Source of the DNA: Isoetes taiwanensis
Lineage: Eukaryota > Streptophyta > Lycopodiopsida > Isoetales > Isoetaceae
NCBI GenBank assembly: GCA_021234155.1
Contig: JAJEKV010000080.1
Location: 1,224,182-1,288,181, forward strand
Direction of reading: 5' to 3'
Length of the DNA: 64,000 nucleotides
The notes below the pieces were generated by a model, which was not told the origin of the DNA, searched no databases, and was given only the letters and a program-made list of their open reading frames with translations. Position 1 is the stretch's first letter; each line of letters begins with the position of its first letter. The translations under genes were made by a program, and so were the position numbers. Positions 12,030 to 23,700 of the stretch are shown piece by piece.

Positions 12030-14123
12030 GCTTACGTCAAATTTTGGTGTTGATGTAGGCTGATTATTGCATCGCTCAATTCCTTCCATGTCTTCTCATC
12101 AAGGGCCTTTTCCTTGTAATAATCAAAGTCATATTCACATGCAAACGCTGCACCCGCGGATGCCTTTCTAACGCGATTGCCGCTAGGACCTGCGGGCATA
12201 ATCCTTTAAGGCCCCCGTGATTTAGAACTCCTAGTCTTCCAGCAGGATTGTTCCATCCAAGATTCCCGCCTTTGCAGCGTCAAGCTTTTGTCCGGGTGAG
12301 GCCTCAGACATCCTCTTCATGAACTCCGCCATAAACAACTTGGGGTCCGCCTCGATGGAAATTCCATTGCCGCCCTCGTCCATATTGAGCCCGTCTTCAC
12401 CCATTTCTCCCGCATCACTGCTAAGACGAGGGTCATATCGTCCGAGAGACTCTCGGTGTTCTCTTCTCCTTTATCCCTCTCTCCCCTCATCATCTTCCTC
12501 CAAACAGGTAATGTTCCTGATAGTTTTCAAAGGTCTTCCACTTATCCGAGGGAGCCTAGCGTATGATCCGGTCGATAAGGGCCGTGATTCACCAATGTAC
12601 CAATGTCGAAAGCATGATAGCATCTACAAACACCAAATAAACAAGAATAGTAGCTCTCGAGGTTTCGAATTAGCGAAGTCGAAAGTCCTCATCGTCTATT
12701 AATTTCTTTTGCATTTAGCGACTACGAAGTCGTAGGTGCTCTATCTTTATTCTTTTCACTTCACTCTCAAGGCGAAATGAAACCCCTGATAATCGGAAAT
12801 GTATTTACCTCGCGCGAGCCTTAGAATGGAAAGAATCGAAAGTTATTTACCCACGTATCGCACTCGCCGCGGTACGGTACCGGGTAAAGGCTACCGCCGC
12901 CGCCGTCGCGCCTCATTGAAAAGAACTCGTGACTCTCGCCAGCATACATCATCCTTGATCCTTTGGCGCACCTCCTTCTTCTCCGTCTTCCACGTTTCGC
13001 GCCCCATCGTTGATCAAGACTACCTTAATCCCGACGCTCTTTTCTTCGTGTCTTCCTCGACTTCCACCGGAATGTTCCGACCGGCCGATTCGCTAAAAGG
13101 TATGACATCCGGCAGTGCATTGATCTCGGCATCAGATGTCGACCATCGTTCGTAATCTCCATAAAAGGCCGATTAAATTCTCGTGGGTTGAACAAGACTC
13201 GCGATCTCCCGTAAAACCTTCAAATTCGGTTTGTCCGTACAGCTAATTGTGGTGATATTCTAACTGATACACGCCAAATTCCATTTTCTCAGTTCTCGTG
13301 GAACTCTGATCTGATCATCCGATCCATTATTGTAGCTCACCACATTCTGCCTTCGCCATCCGATTCCTCCCGTGGTGGTGCTTCATCCTCTCCATCTTGG
13401 TCTTTACGGACTTTTTTCTCTCAGATGAACTACAACTTCATTCCCAATCGCAGAAAGGTAGAGTCTTCAGCACAGAGGAAGTGAAGCCCCCGCATTGAAC
13501 AGCTTTTTCCCCGACTCGAAATCTCCAGCATTCCAAGCTCCCATTAGTTCCGCCTCCTTCAACCTCCCTTCCATCCTTCCACCCAAGGTTCCCACACCAA
13601 AGGCTACCGGTGCCCTCTCATTGCTCTGCGGCAAGGAGAAATGAATTGAAACCGATAATTTTTGGTGTGATGTGAACTTACTCTTTCCGGCAAATTCCCA
13701 CATGTGTTAAAATGCTCTAACCGCTCAGACGAGCACAACACCGATTTTCAGACTTGTTCCCGAGCTCTTTCTCTTGTCCTCATTGAGGAAATGTGATCTT
13801 TCTCCTTCCCACTTGTTGATACCGGCTATACCACCAAGAATCCGTGTCAAGAAGCTCGCTTCCAAATTCCTGGCGATCTAAGAATGGAGTTCGCCGATCA
13901 CTAGTGAGTCCGCTGTGAATGCCGCAAGAAGAAAGGATGGATCATTAAGGTATTCGACAAAAGATAAAACCGTGAGCCGCCCTGTGTCTTCTTCTTCTTG
14001 GTGCCGCTTAGAACTAGCATCCTCCGGGCGCCGGCTTTGGACGGAGTCGCCATGTCCGTGATGCCCCTCATCCTTCTTCGACCTGACCTTTCTCAGAATT
14101 GGGTTTCCTCCGCTATTTTAGAC
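12030..14123 (-). pseudogene. Decayed coding sequence, family unknown (best preserved part)
   Basis: On the minus strand 14123 to 13725 is open for about 130 codons with one internal stop; it begins charged (RSKKDEGHH), then has a hydrophobic stretch (VEYLNDPSFLLAAFTADSL) and GGIAGINKWEGERSHF. A second run at 13700-13467 ends GDFESGKKLFNAGASLPLC. A third at about 13330-12990 includes KPNLKVLREIASLVQP and DAEINALPDVIPFSESAG with two stops. A fourth at about 12510-12220 is acidic, then reads ADPKLFMAEFMKRMSEASPG, and a fifth at about 12190-12030 reads DYYKEKALDEKTWKELSDAI. Together these give several hundred residues of protein-like sequence in shifting frames. No known domain is recognised. 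It could be an old retroelement gag-like gene, an endogenised virus-like gene or a host gene relic. Confidence 0.4.
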
Positions 14124-15177
14124 CGCATGCAAAGAAGGCGGTTCTTTAGTTTCCAGAATTCTACATTTAGTGTTACGCTAAGGGTACAAGACGGTCGCCT
14201 TTTGAATTACCAACACTATTTCGGAATTTAATCACATCAAGGGACTTAGTGAGCGGAGAGTTTAGGTTTATCTTGAATTTCGCGATTGGCTTAATCTTTG
14301 AGTCTCACGGAGGCTTAATCGAATCGTAGTTTAATTCTAATGGCGCCACGACGCCGTAAGCCGCTAACTTTGCATATGTGTGTGTGTGTTTTTCCCCGAC
14401 CGCCATTCTAGTCAGTGCGCTTGATTTGATCGGCGAGCACCTTCAGCCAAGGTAGCTGAGAGGTGAGCCGCCGACACTTTGAACCGCATGGAACTGTGGA
14501 TACGCCGAACGGGATACACAAGTATTAGATAACGCTACCGATGAGACCGGCTGCATAGCTAAAGACTCTAGGTGAGGCTATGGATCCATGATACAAAGGG
14601 CTCTGGAACACGCAGAGGTGAGTTTCGTGAGATGCCTGCGTTGCTCTAATTTGTAGAACATGCCGCCTCGTGTTTAAATAATGAAACTGGCTGAGGTTCG
14701 ACGGATTCATCAAGCTTTGCCCCAACATTTTCACGTATCACTCTCTCGGTTGAGAGATGCTCTCTACGAGGAAACAATGGATCTGGGTAAAGAACAAATT
14801 CGCTTTAGGTGTATTTTTTTTCATGGACTCGCTTTTCTTGAATGTCGTTGTACATAGATCGTGCTAGGTCTAAGGCCCGTGAGATGCACCAAATGCATCC
14901 TCTGTACTTTAACGAGGGGCCTCCATCTACCGGAATCCACTCCTCTCGCAATATTCGAGGAAGATGGTTCAAGGAGAGTGGCTCACAGCTAGAGTACCCT
15001 GGGAGGAGAACAGTAGCGCGCAAGAGGTTGTAGAGAATGCAAGCCTTGGCTTCCTTCTGCGGGTTTCGTAATAGAGAATTTCCACCTACCGAGCCCCTCC
15101 CTTCATTCTCTAAGATGAATTCAACAGAGCGCTCGACCGCAGCCACGGCGAACGAGAATTTGCTCGCCAGGAGAGGA

Positions 15178-15197
15178 TTCGACTCAGCGAAGTCGAA
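15178..15197. repeat. Hairpin motif TTCGACT-N6-AGTCGAA
   Basis: TTCGACT and AGTCGAA form a perfect 7-bp inverted repeat around a 6-base loop (CAGCGA). Closely related hairpins lie at 15222-15238 (2-3 base loop) and 15568-15587, and a related CTACGA-AG-TCGTAG hairpin is near 12722-12735. Multiple independent copies of the same stem argue against chance. Confidence 0.55.
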
Positions 15198-15221
15198 GCG
15201 ATCGTTATTGTGAGCCTATAT

Positions 15222-15238
15222 TTCGACTGCAAGTCGAG
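15222..15238. repeat. Hairpin motif, second copy
   Basis: TTCGACT followed after two bases by AAGTCGAG, the same stem as at 15178-15197 with a shorter loop and one changed end base. Confidence 0.5.
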
Positions 15239-15567
15239 AATGCTCTTAGCCATCGAGAACCCCATGGTACACATGGAGTGCCTGCTATAAGGTATCTCAC
15301 TGCAGCCGTGAGAATGTATACGTAAAGAAGCTCGGTGGTTTCGTGGTTGTTGTAGAGGCCTCCACCCAATCGAGCCCATCCTTCGCAATATTCACGAAGA
15401 TGGTTCGGCGGTCTGACGGGTAGAGGCTACATCGCTAATTCGCCACGTAGAGAATTGGTTGTTAAGAGTTGGCCCGGCAGATACCGTTCCACTTCCTTCG
15501 TGAATGTCCGAGGAAGAAGGAGAGTGGTTAAGATCGTTCGTGCCAGCTCTAGAGTACTGTTTACGCC

Positions 15568-15587
15568 TTCGACTCAATGAAGTCGAG
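15568..15587. repeat. Hairpin motif, third copy
   Basis: TTCGACTCAATGAAGTCGAG: same stem with a 5-6 base loop differing from the first copy mainly in the loop, and with a terminal A-to-G change. Confidence 0.5.
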
Positions 15588-15999
15588 AAAGTCTAGTCGC
15601 CGCAGGCCTCCACCCACGGCGCCAAATTCTCTTCGCAATATTCCATCAGCATGGTTCGGTTGAGTGACTGTGATCGTGGGAGGCACTGCTGACCGCATAA
15701 AGGGCCACGACAGTAGACATTCTACCACGAAATGAAGGCCGCAGCGAGCGAAAAGAATGTGAAGACATTGGGTAGTCAGGTGTATCCTGAACGCGTAGTC
15801 GAACTAACCTACCAATAGTCCAGAAAGTGTGGTTTCTCTCAAGCGAAGTCGAGTTCCACCGCCGAAGCCCAGAAGTTATTAGCTTTGTACTTCCGGATCG
15901 CTGGTGAATAAGCATTAACTCGCCACCCCATGCCCCCAGTTGGAGGATGGCGCCGTGAGTTAGAAATGCAGATGCAAGCAATTCCTATTCTTAGTTCTC

Positions 16000-17860
16000 G
16001 AGAAAAACATTCTAGTTATGCCCCTATGAAACATTCTTAGACAGCTTAGCCATATCTTTTGTGAATCTCTTCGCACGCTCGCAATATCTTATATTTCCTA
16101 ACACTGCCTCTCGGCGAGTGACATCTCTGCTGTTTGTTACTACTCTAACCACTATTCTCACCGCAGTAAAAACAAAACAAAACAAAACAAAAACGTAAAA
16201 CAACATGTGCTGAAAATGATAACAGAGATTAATGATTAATGAGAAAAACAGAGAACAAGGAGATACGGAGATTAATGAGAAACAGAGAACAAGATGCAGA
16301 AATTAGATAAAGGGTATGAGGTCATGTCATACCCCGAAGATTTGCTGGATGAGGAGGAGGCTTCCGTGGTTCGATTCCATGTGTGGTATAGTCGTTTCGC
16401 AGTTGAATAAGGATTTGCCTGGCCGTAAATGTATCGTGGATTAATAAGAGCCTCTAACAACGTATCATAAGTAAAAATGCAAAGAAAGGACTTACGTAAA
16501 ACTAAAAAGCAAAGATCTAAAAGGGCCCATTTTCCTTCAGCAAGAACGCCGACTCAATCCGCTACGTAGAACTTCAAGGCTGAAGCCGCCCCGATCCGGC
16601 CGACTGGCCATAAGATGGCCTTCGAATGGTTTCCTGGCTCGATCGATCACTGACTAAAAAGCGCGCCTTTAAGGAAAAATACAGAGTTCTCGAAGAGGAT
16701 CGAGAAAAACAGGGGAGGAAGAATGGTCTGGGAGAAGAGGGTGCGCTTAATTATGGTCGACCCCTAACCTCGTAAAGTGCATTAATAAACTTCATTACGG
16801 CAGGGCCATGCCTCCATGACGCAGCAAGAGGAAATGACATGGCCACGCTTCTTACTCGAGGAGGTGCCACGGCCAGACAAGATATGAAAGGTTAGGTTAT
16901 ATGTTTATATATGTTACCTTATATATTTAATATGGTTTCAATGGTTGAATAGTTTCAATGGTTATATGTTTACTGAGCTACATATGGTTTAGAATGAGTA
17001 TGATTTAATATGGTTATATTTAATATGTTTGTATGGTTTTATAAGGGTTCATATACCGGTAGTTTAGCCATGGTTTTGCATGTGTGAGCTTTTTCATTCA
17101 GGAGCAGATATAAAATGGAGCTACAAAGTCCAACAGAGGCCATTGCCCTAGGCTCCAATGAGTAAAGAAGGCCCGTTAAAATCTTGCAAACTGCATCGTG
17201 ATTTGGCAGAGGGCATAATAACCGGCAGCTTGATCCATTTGATAGTGTGAATGATGAGAGGCCGAGATGAACATCTTGGATGGTACTGCAGCCTTTATTC
17301 AAGTTGATACAATCATGTCCTAGGGAAGCTCTGATTTGTGATTGTAGTGCCTGTGTGGCTACCGGAGTCCCAAGCTCAGCTTGAGATGGCCAATTAGATA
17401 TATTACACACAAGAATGGTGATAATTTCATCGCCCTATCGAATCCAATACATTAACTTCAAGGCCCACCCAAGGCCATGTGGAAGATTGCGGTCAACAAT
17501 GAGCATCCTTTGATCACAAGGAAGAGACGCCATGTCTTCATAAAAGGCGCTCAAGGGTGCCCAAGAGGCCTAGAAAGGATGGAAAGTATGGCACCAACCG
17601 TGAGAAAAACCCGAGGCAATTAGGGGACAAGAGTGTTGCAACCTAGATTGTAATAAAGGCAAGACAATGTGGATGACTCGTGCGCATAAGGTCCCAATAC
17701 ATCGACGCCTTCCAAAAGATAGATTAATTTCTATCATTCCTTGTGTAGGAATTCCAAAATGGTATGATGAAACACGTGACTACTACTATATCAATTGAGG
17801 GCATGAAGGTATGTATGAGAGCATTGAGATGGATTCTTGGGGTGAGCAAGTCTTCTACTC
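16000..17860. other. No gene; simple-sequence and AT-rich repeat stretches
   Basis: Contains an (AAAAC)n-type microsatellite near 16167-16195, a duplicated GAGATTAATGA phrase near 16225-16280, and an AT-rich degenerate repeat at 16890-17040 in which ATATGGTT / ATATGTTT recur. No coding sequence is recognised. Confidence 0.5.
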
Positions 17861-19891
17861 ATGATAATCGAGCAGGTTAGAAAAGGGTACGCTTTGTTCC
17901 AACATGGTAAATGCACTCACTTTGTCCTAGAGCAAATACCTCAAGGCCATTGCAAAATTTCGAAAGAGCTTTGTGGATACATGTTCCAATCTATGCCCCA
18001 CGCTTCCGGCGGTGGAACGAGCACTGTGCGAGTGGCAGAGGTTTATCACAACACTATATCCAAAAAGGAGTGCCTTAAGGAGGTCAACTCCATCCCCGAA
18101 ACTACCGGAGGTAGGCCTCTTTCAATCACATTTCAGTTAAAGCTATGGAGCACTCACTTCTCGACGCGGAGTGTCCTACAAATACATGCCATTCTCAAAG
18201 TGCAGTCACTGCATTCAACTCATGATACACTTGCATCAATCATCGCAATAGAGAAAGAAAGAATGGCAATTTCGAGCAATTTGCGGTGATCACCAAAGGG
18301 ACCAAATATCATGTAGACAGCTTGCATTGGCAATACATCGATGCAGCCGCATTAAATTTTTGTGGCATCCATGATAAGATGGACTAACACAAGACTTTCT
18401 TTGCCAAAGCTAGATCCTTTACCCAAGCATTGTCAAAACGCTGATGAAAGTAAGTCCGCGGTATTACCGCGAACCGAACATATGGTCATTTTGTGCTTGA
18501 TCTATGGAGAGATGATCCAAACTTCCATGTGAGCTCTATTTTCAAGCGCCCGAAAATTACCGAGAAAGGATCGAGAAGGAGGAGGTATTCCCCGACTCCA
18601 TTTTGAGGCTTTGATGGATGATCAACCGCTTTGTTACCAAAGCGATAAAAGCCTACATCCAAGGTGCTCCAGTGAATCAAGGAGGACTTACGATTTCCTT
18701 ACCGGTGAAACCACGCCTCGAGAGCTACGTGCTTGACAACCTGTTGGAAAGAAAACAAGAAATGATGGATGTTCGGGGCTGTCACTAATGCCAGTTGGAG
18801 TATTCAAAGTTGCAGGAAAGTGGATTCATGATGGTTGGGCATACGCATGATGATATAGGGACACTCGAACTTTCTCCACCAAGCTCAAGAGAGAAACGCG
18901 GACCACTCTCCCAACTAATGGATGTGTTTGAGAGCCGATTGACCCCCAACCCAATGGCTTTCGATACGGTAGTTGCGCATCGAAATCATTTGTAGAAGGA
19001 TACTTCTGCTAGATGGTAAGGACCAAATTGACAGACACACAAAAGCCACTTCGCCAAGTTTTGGGTTAGGGATGGAATACCAATCATGCAATATAAGTGG
19101 AGACCGTGTGACAAGTTGTGGATGCCCGCAGTACGCGTATCAGCAGCAAAGGGTGCCGCTGTGAAGTTCTCATTCCTAAAGGGCAAACAAACCACTACCT
19201 CCCTTCACCAAACACCTACTAACCGTGAAGGCACCGCATTTACACCATCGGATATGTTCAAATGGAAAGCACACCTCCAATTTAAGAAAAATCAAATGGA
19301 CTCCTCAACGCACCGGAGCTGCCAAGGCTTAGAACCGAATGCCTACGTGGGAGGGAGCTAAGAGACTGGCCTCGCCAGAGTCAAGATGTGGAGGGCCCCT
19401 CAAGGTGCAGCACGGGTTTAAGAATGCTCACCAACCAAACAAGGGTTCCAAGTGGTTTGTGGGGAAGGCGCCCCAAAGCCGGCGGTTTGATTCTCAGTGG
19501 GACTTTGGTACATCAAGGAAGGATACTTTGTGCTGTAAGGTCTCATGATGAGGATCGGGTCCAATATATTAGGTGCACTCTCACAAACCAAATCAGTTCG
19601 AGTGGAGAGGAGCTAAGCATTCCCGGATTCCAAATTCACATTGGGAGCCCATTGGGAGACACACAAGAAGGGCAACTTGGCTACACTACACCACGAGAAG
19701 AAGTGGAGGGCAATTATACGAATTTCAAAGGAGGGAATTCTCAGAGTAAAAGGTCATATCCAAGTTCTCACGTTGTAAAGGACAACACACACAAGATCCC
19801 AAGAAGGGAGATGGACAAGGCCATGAGCAACCTCCATGCTATATCATTGTATGAGGGTATTATTGAGAAGTTTGAAAACTATCTCAACTAG
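17861..19891 (+). pseudogene. Frameshifted DUF7869-like uncharacterised protein
   Basis: Plus-strand remains of a large uncharacterised protein. Landmarks in order are IHDKMD (18367-18384), TYGHFVLDLW (about 18478-18507), FMMVGHTHDDI (about 18825-18857) and VRDGIPIMQYKW (about 19065-19100), in different frames with stops between. From memory, proteins annotated with DUF7869 in mosses, ferns and animals carry HDKMDH, a following ALD segment, VGHTH(D/E)DID and, in plant versions, R-D-G-x-PIMQYK, in this order; that match is family recall rather than a search. The usual aspartate and fold residues after DDI are altered (DDIGTLEL). An open frame upstream (17861-18289, 142 codons) and one downstream (19388-19891, 167 codons, ending near ENYLN) may be its flanks. 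Function is unknown; such proteins are often multicopy and may belong to mobile elements. Confidence 0.55.
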
Positions 19892-19899
19892 TGGTTTGT

Positions 19900-20700
19900 A
19901 AAATTTATGAGGAAAACAAGTAACCCAATTCTATGTGTGTGTCATGTGTAATTATTCAAGCAATCAATTCAGAAATTTCTTTATGGTGTGTGAGTCCCAC
20001 TTTCAACCGAGTCCCAAAATTCAAGATTTATCCCACTTTAATTAAATAATTTAATTTGCTAGCTAAAATGAACTCCTAGACTATAGAAAACTATAAACTT
20101 TCGGGAAAACTATAGTTCCCAAACAATGCTGCCTTCCAAAGTTACAATGCTAATGACAAACTAAAGGCATTCAATTAACCACATAGACTAACCAACTCTT
20201 GTAAAGAGAACCGATGTCTTCAAACTTTTACAAGGGACTAATCACTAACAAATGCTAAACTAGATAAAGATGTAGCACAAAAATGAGTAATGCTACATAG
20301 GGCATACACTGCAAAGGCCATATTAAATATTAATGCTTCGGAAGACCAGAATAACTAAATGGCAAAGATGTTCTAACATACCGTAGCTCAAATGACCACA
20401 AAACCATGACTCTACAAGAAAGACAACCTAGAGCCAGCTATTGGATGCATCAACTCAAAGAATATGAGCACGCCTAGCTGCCACAGCCAACATAAGATGA
20501 GCCATGAATAATAGCAAACCCTAAGGCCATCCTGAATGTGTGGGTCAACGAAAAACAATACTAGTCAGACAAGGGTCTAGAAACGCCAATGCTCGTGCCC
20601 TACAAATATGTGATAGACACGCATAAGAAAATCCAGACCTTTTATGACTAGGTCGCTCCACATAAAAAAAGGCAGCTTAGATAGATACAACACCTATTCT
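19900..20700. other. No gene; AT-rich intergenic
   Basis: No coding frame, repeat or RNA gene recognised. Composition is AT-rich, contrasting with the block that begins near 20700. Confidence 0.5.
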
Positions 20701-23700
20701 TTGTAACGCGAGTGTTGGTGCGCTACGTTCCGGTTACGGTATTACGCTGAGGATCGCGGTTGTAGCCAGTGAGTCCGGTAATCCAGTGGTTGGTTGGCAG
20801 GCCTAGGATGATCCCTGCGACGGGTTAGGCTGACTGGTTGCCCCAGGGTCACGAATCGTATGGCTCCCCTGCGCCACTCTTCCAAAGATTTGAGAGGATA
20901 CGACTAAAGGCGCCCGAAAATCGCCAAAATGCGATGCATGAGCGTCGCGGCGATAAAGAGGCACCCGCACCATGAGGGCGATGGCCACCTTCGTGAAAAT
21001 TTCGCCGGGCGGCCCCAAACAAGGTGATTGAGCTGGCTACATCGTGTCCGTTTGGTCCACCGAACATCCGTCTTGGCCAGAGCGAGGTGAGTTGTGGATG
21101 ACTATGCGCACGCCGCAGATGGAGGCGATACGAAGGAGGGGCACGAGGATAGGCAAATCGAGGCGATTAGCAGGCAGAAGGATGCTTGTTTGGCTGCGGT
21201 GAAAGTAGATGGAAATGGTCTTTTGCGCATGCGGCGGTTACCTGCGAATGCGTGCGCCACCGAGAACTGCCGAAGCCATGACCGCTTTCACCATCGAGGG
21301 GTGGTCCATGCGGCATCTGAGCGCTGAAACTGCAAAAGCATTGGAATGACCGCGTCTTTGCGTGGGACTCCCGCGAAGCTACGAGGCCCATAAATCATAT
21401 GGCCAATGAGCCGGTTAGGCGGGGCGTCATATACCGTCTGATAATGCTTGAGGAGGATGTGGCAGCGGCATGCAGAGGATACCGATGGAAACCTAAAAAT
21501 TAAGGTCGGATGGAGAATGGCGTTGTCCTAGGGGTACATATTGTGATGATGCTTTCCATGTTTTTGTTGTTCAATGATGTTGTCCCAGCGGTTATTTCAA
21601 TAAGGGTCTTTCATCGATCTCACCACATTACACCATGTACCGAAGCGGCGGTTTGAGTACAGATGGGGAAAGCCTGAAGCCGGGATTGTGATTGGAAAGC
21701 TTAGGAAGGTGATTTTTTTAAAACCACTTGGAAGTCCATCTTTACCGACCGCGGAAAAACCATGGATCGATCATCCAAAGATAAACGGGATGTTGGAAGT
21801 AGCGTGAGATGGACCCGTGGCCGGTTGAGCCATGAATTCAACCGGCCACAATCGGCGGAAGTTCCGTATGCAGAGGCGATTGTCACGAAGTGTGTGAGGT
21901 TCCAGTCTTTTATCTTTGTCTGTGGCGTAGAAGCCGAGGGCATGGTAGGCGCACCTTGAATATATAGCGTCTTGTGTTTTGAAGCGGATGGGCACCATAA
22001 TCGGGCCTGATCAATCACCACCGTGACATGGGCGAAGGCTGTGAAGGCCAGCTATCCGCGGAGAGTGCGTGTCCGGAAGACCACATTGTTAAGGTAAAGC
22101 GGTGAAACGGTATCTTGAGCACACAATGATTACATATAAACGATGGAGAAGCGACACTCATGGTTAAACAAGCGAGGTTGCGCGAACGAAACTGCTTACC
22201 ATGTTCCATCGCGAAAAGCGTTACGTAACAAAAATACTTCTTTACCCGCGTAGAAGGAGCTGTTGAAGAGGGCGTGGCTACTGCGTCCCCGTAGAAGTTG
22301 ATATGAGCAGAACCCCTGGCGTACACCGGCGGTTGGCACAATTTCAACTTAAATGCGGGAGAAAACCACATCATACAAAGGGTGAGGTGCAAAAGCGGCG
22401 TTGCTTCCGCCACATGTGGCAAACTGGCCCCGGGAGCAAACATCGACCCGAAGGCGATGTAGGTGCCGAATCCGCGATTGGCGAATGGGGCGGTGTGGGA
22501 TGAGTAAATGGCAACGACGCCTAAGCGGATGTTCAACCATGCGAATGTGAATCGACAAACTATGTGGAGCATAGCAGAAAGTTCGAAAGACCGGCCCACC
22601 ACTGCCCGATTGCAAGGTCAATATAAGGATGGCCTGCGCTAGTGTCCCACTCTCATATAAGGCTTTTGGGGCGGGACCTTACCTGCTGAGGCACAATCTC
22701 TTGACTTCGGTCGCGAAGATGGGTGAAAATTCACGGTGGGGGTCCTACTCTTTCGTATTTTACGTGCTTACGTCTGTCGCCAACCACGGCCAGATGTTTT
22801 TACGTCCCGGTACGGTATGGGCGTTGCCAGCACCGTTTGCATATCAGGAAGAGACATGCGGGTGCTCACTCGCTTATCCGGTCGCTTACCGCGATAACCC
22901 CAGCCATTAAGCCTCGAAGATGCCTACAGAGCGTGTCCGGCTATACATGTAAGCCCGGAAGTCGAGTCCTTGGTTTGAGATTTTCGGCACATGAAAGTCG
23001 CGATATTGTGATTGTCCATGCCCATCTTTGTGCATTTTTGACATCACATAGCGGGGAAGTTACTTCCTTAGCGACCACCGTATTTGTTCAATGGTATTCG
23101 AGCCAGGCAATTCATTAAGCCCTTGCCTCAAGGCCGCTCGTGACGGCGTCCATGCTAGCTGCTAGCGGTGGGATGTCTGCGTTGCTCATGGCCAGAACAC
23201 CAATGCTATGCGAGCCGCCATGCAAATCGCGATGCTCTTGACCGGCGGAGGTGTGACGCGATTTCCAAGTACGCTTGAGGCGGTCCGGTCCCATAGAGGA
23301 GCGGCGGCATTCCGCGTCTACCATGTGGGAGGTATGGCTTTACGGCGGGGAACATGCAGCGGTGGAGTCCACGGATGGCGGCGCAAGGAGCCACGGTAGC
23401 GGACGGCAACCGACCTGTACGCGCCGGGCCGAGGGGCCGGTGGAGGCGATGGGTTACAACAATTTTAAGTAGTGTACCAATTCTGCGTTATAATTTTGGG
23501 TTACCGGTAAGCTTAACCTGCTACGTTACGATTACCCGCTAACGGTGACCACCGACCCTGACCGTTGCCGGTACACCCTACAATAAAGCGACGGCAGGCT
23601 ACTAGGCCGCTCATTCATGTCGCCGCGTCTTTTAGCGGGTGTACGGGCACAACTAATTGTAGCTTTAATTGCATCCAGAGCCTCGTCCGCCCTGCGATAT

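Larger units (their letters stand above)
14850..15980. repeat. Degenerate internal repeat (CGCAATATTC...ATGGTTC)
   Basis: The phrase CGCAATATTC followed about 10 bp later by ATGGTTC recurs near 14948, 15383 and 15632, each time preceded by a CTCCACC-like or CATCTACC-like block. The copies are 435 and 250 bp apart and diverged. This looks like an old tandem or nested duplication containing the hairpin motifs. The frames on the minus strand here (for example 15646-15981) are not recognised. Confidence 0.4.

Noticed and set aside
12650-12780. Region resembling organelle DNA (CTACGAAGTCGTAG hairpin)
   Set aside because: No mitochondrial or plastid gene could be recognised in 9-16 kb, so nuclear organelle DNA is not claimed.
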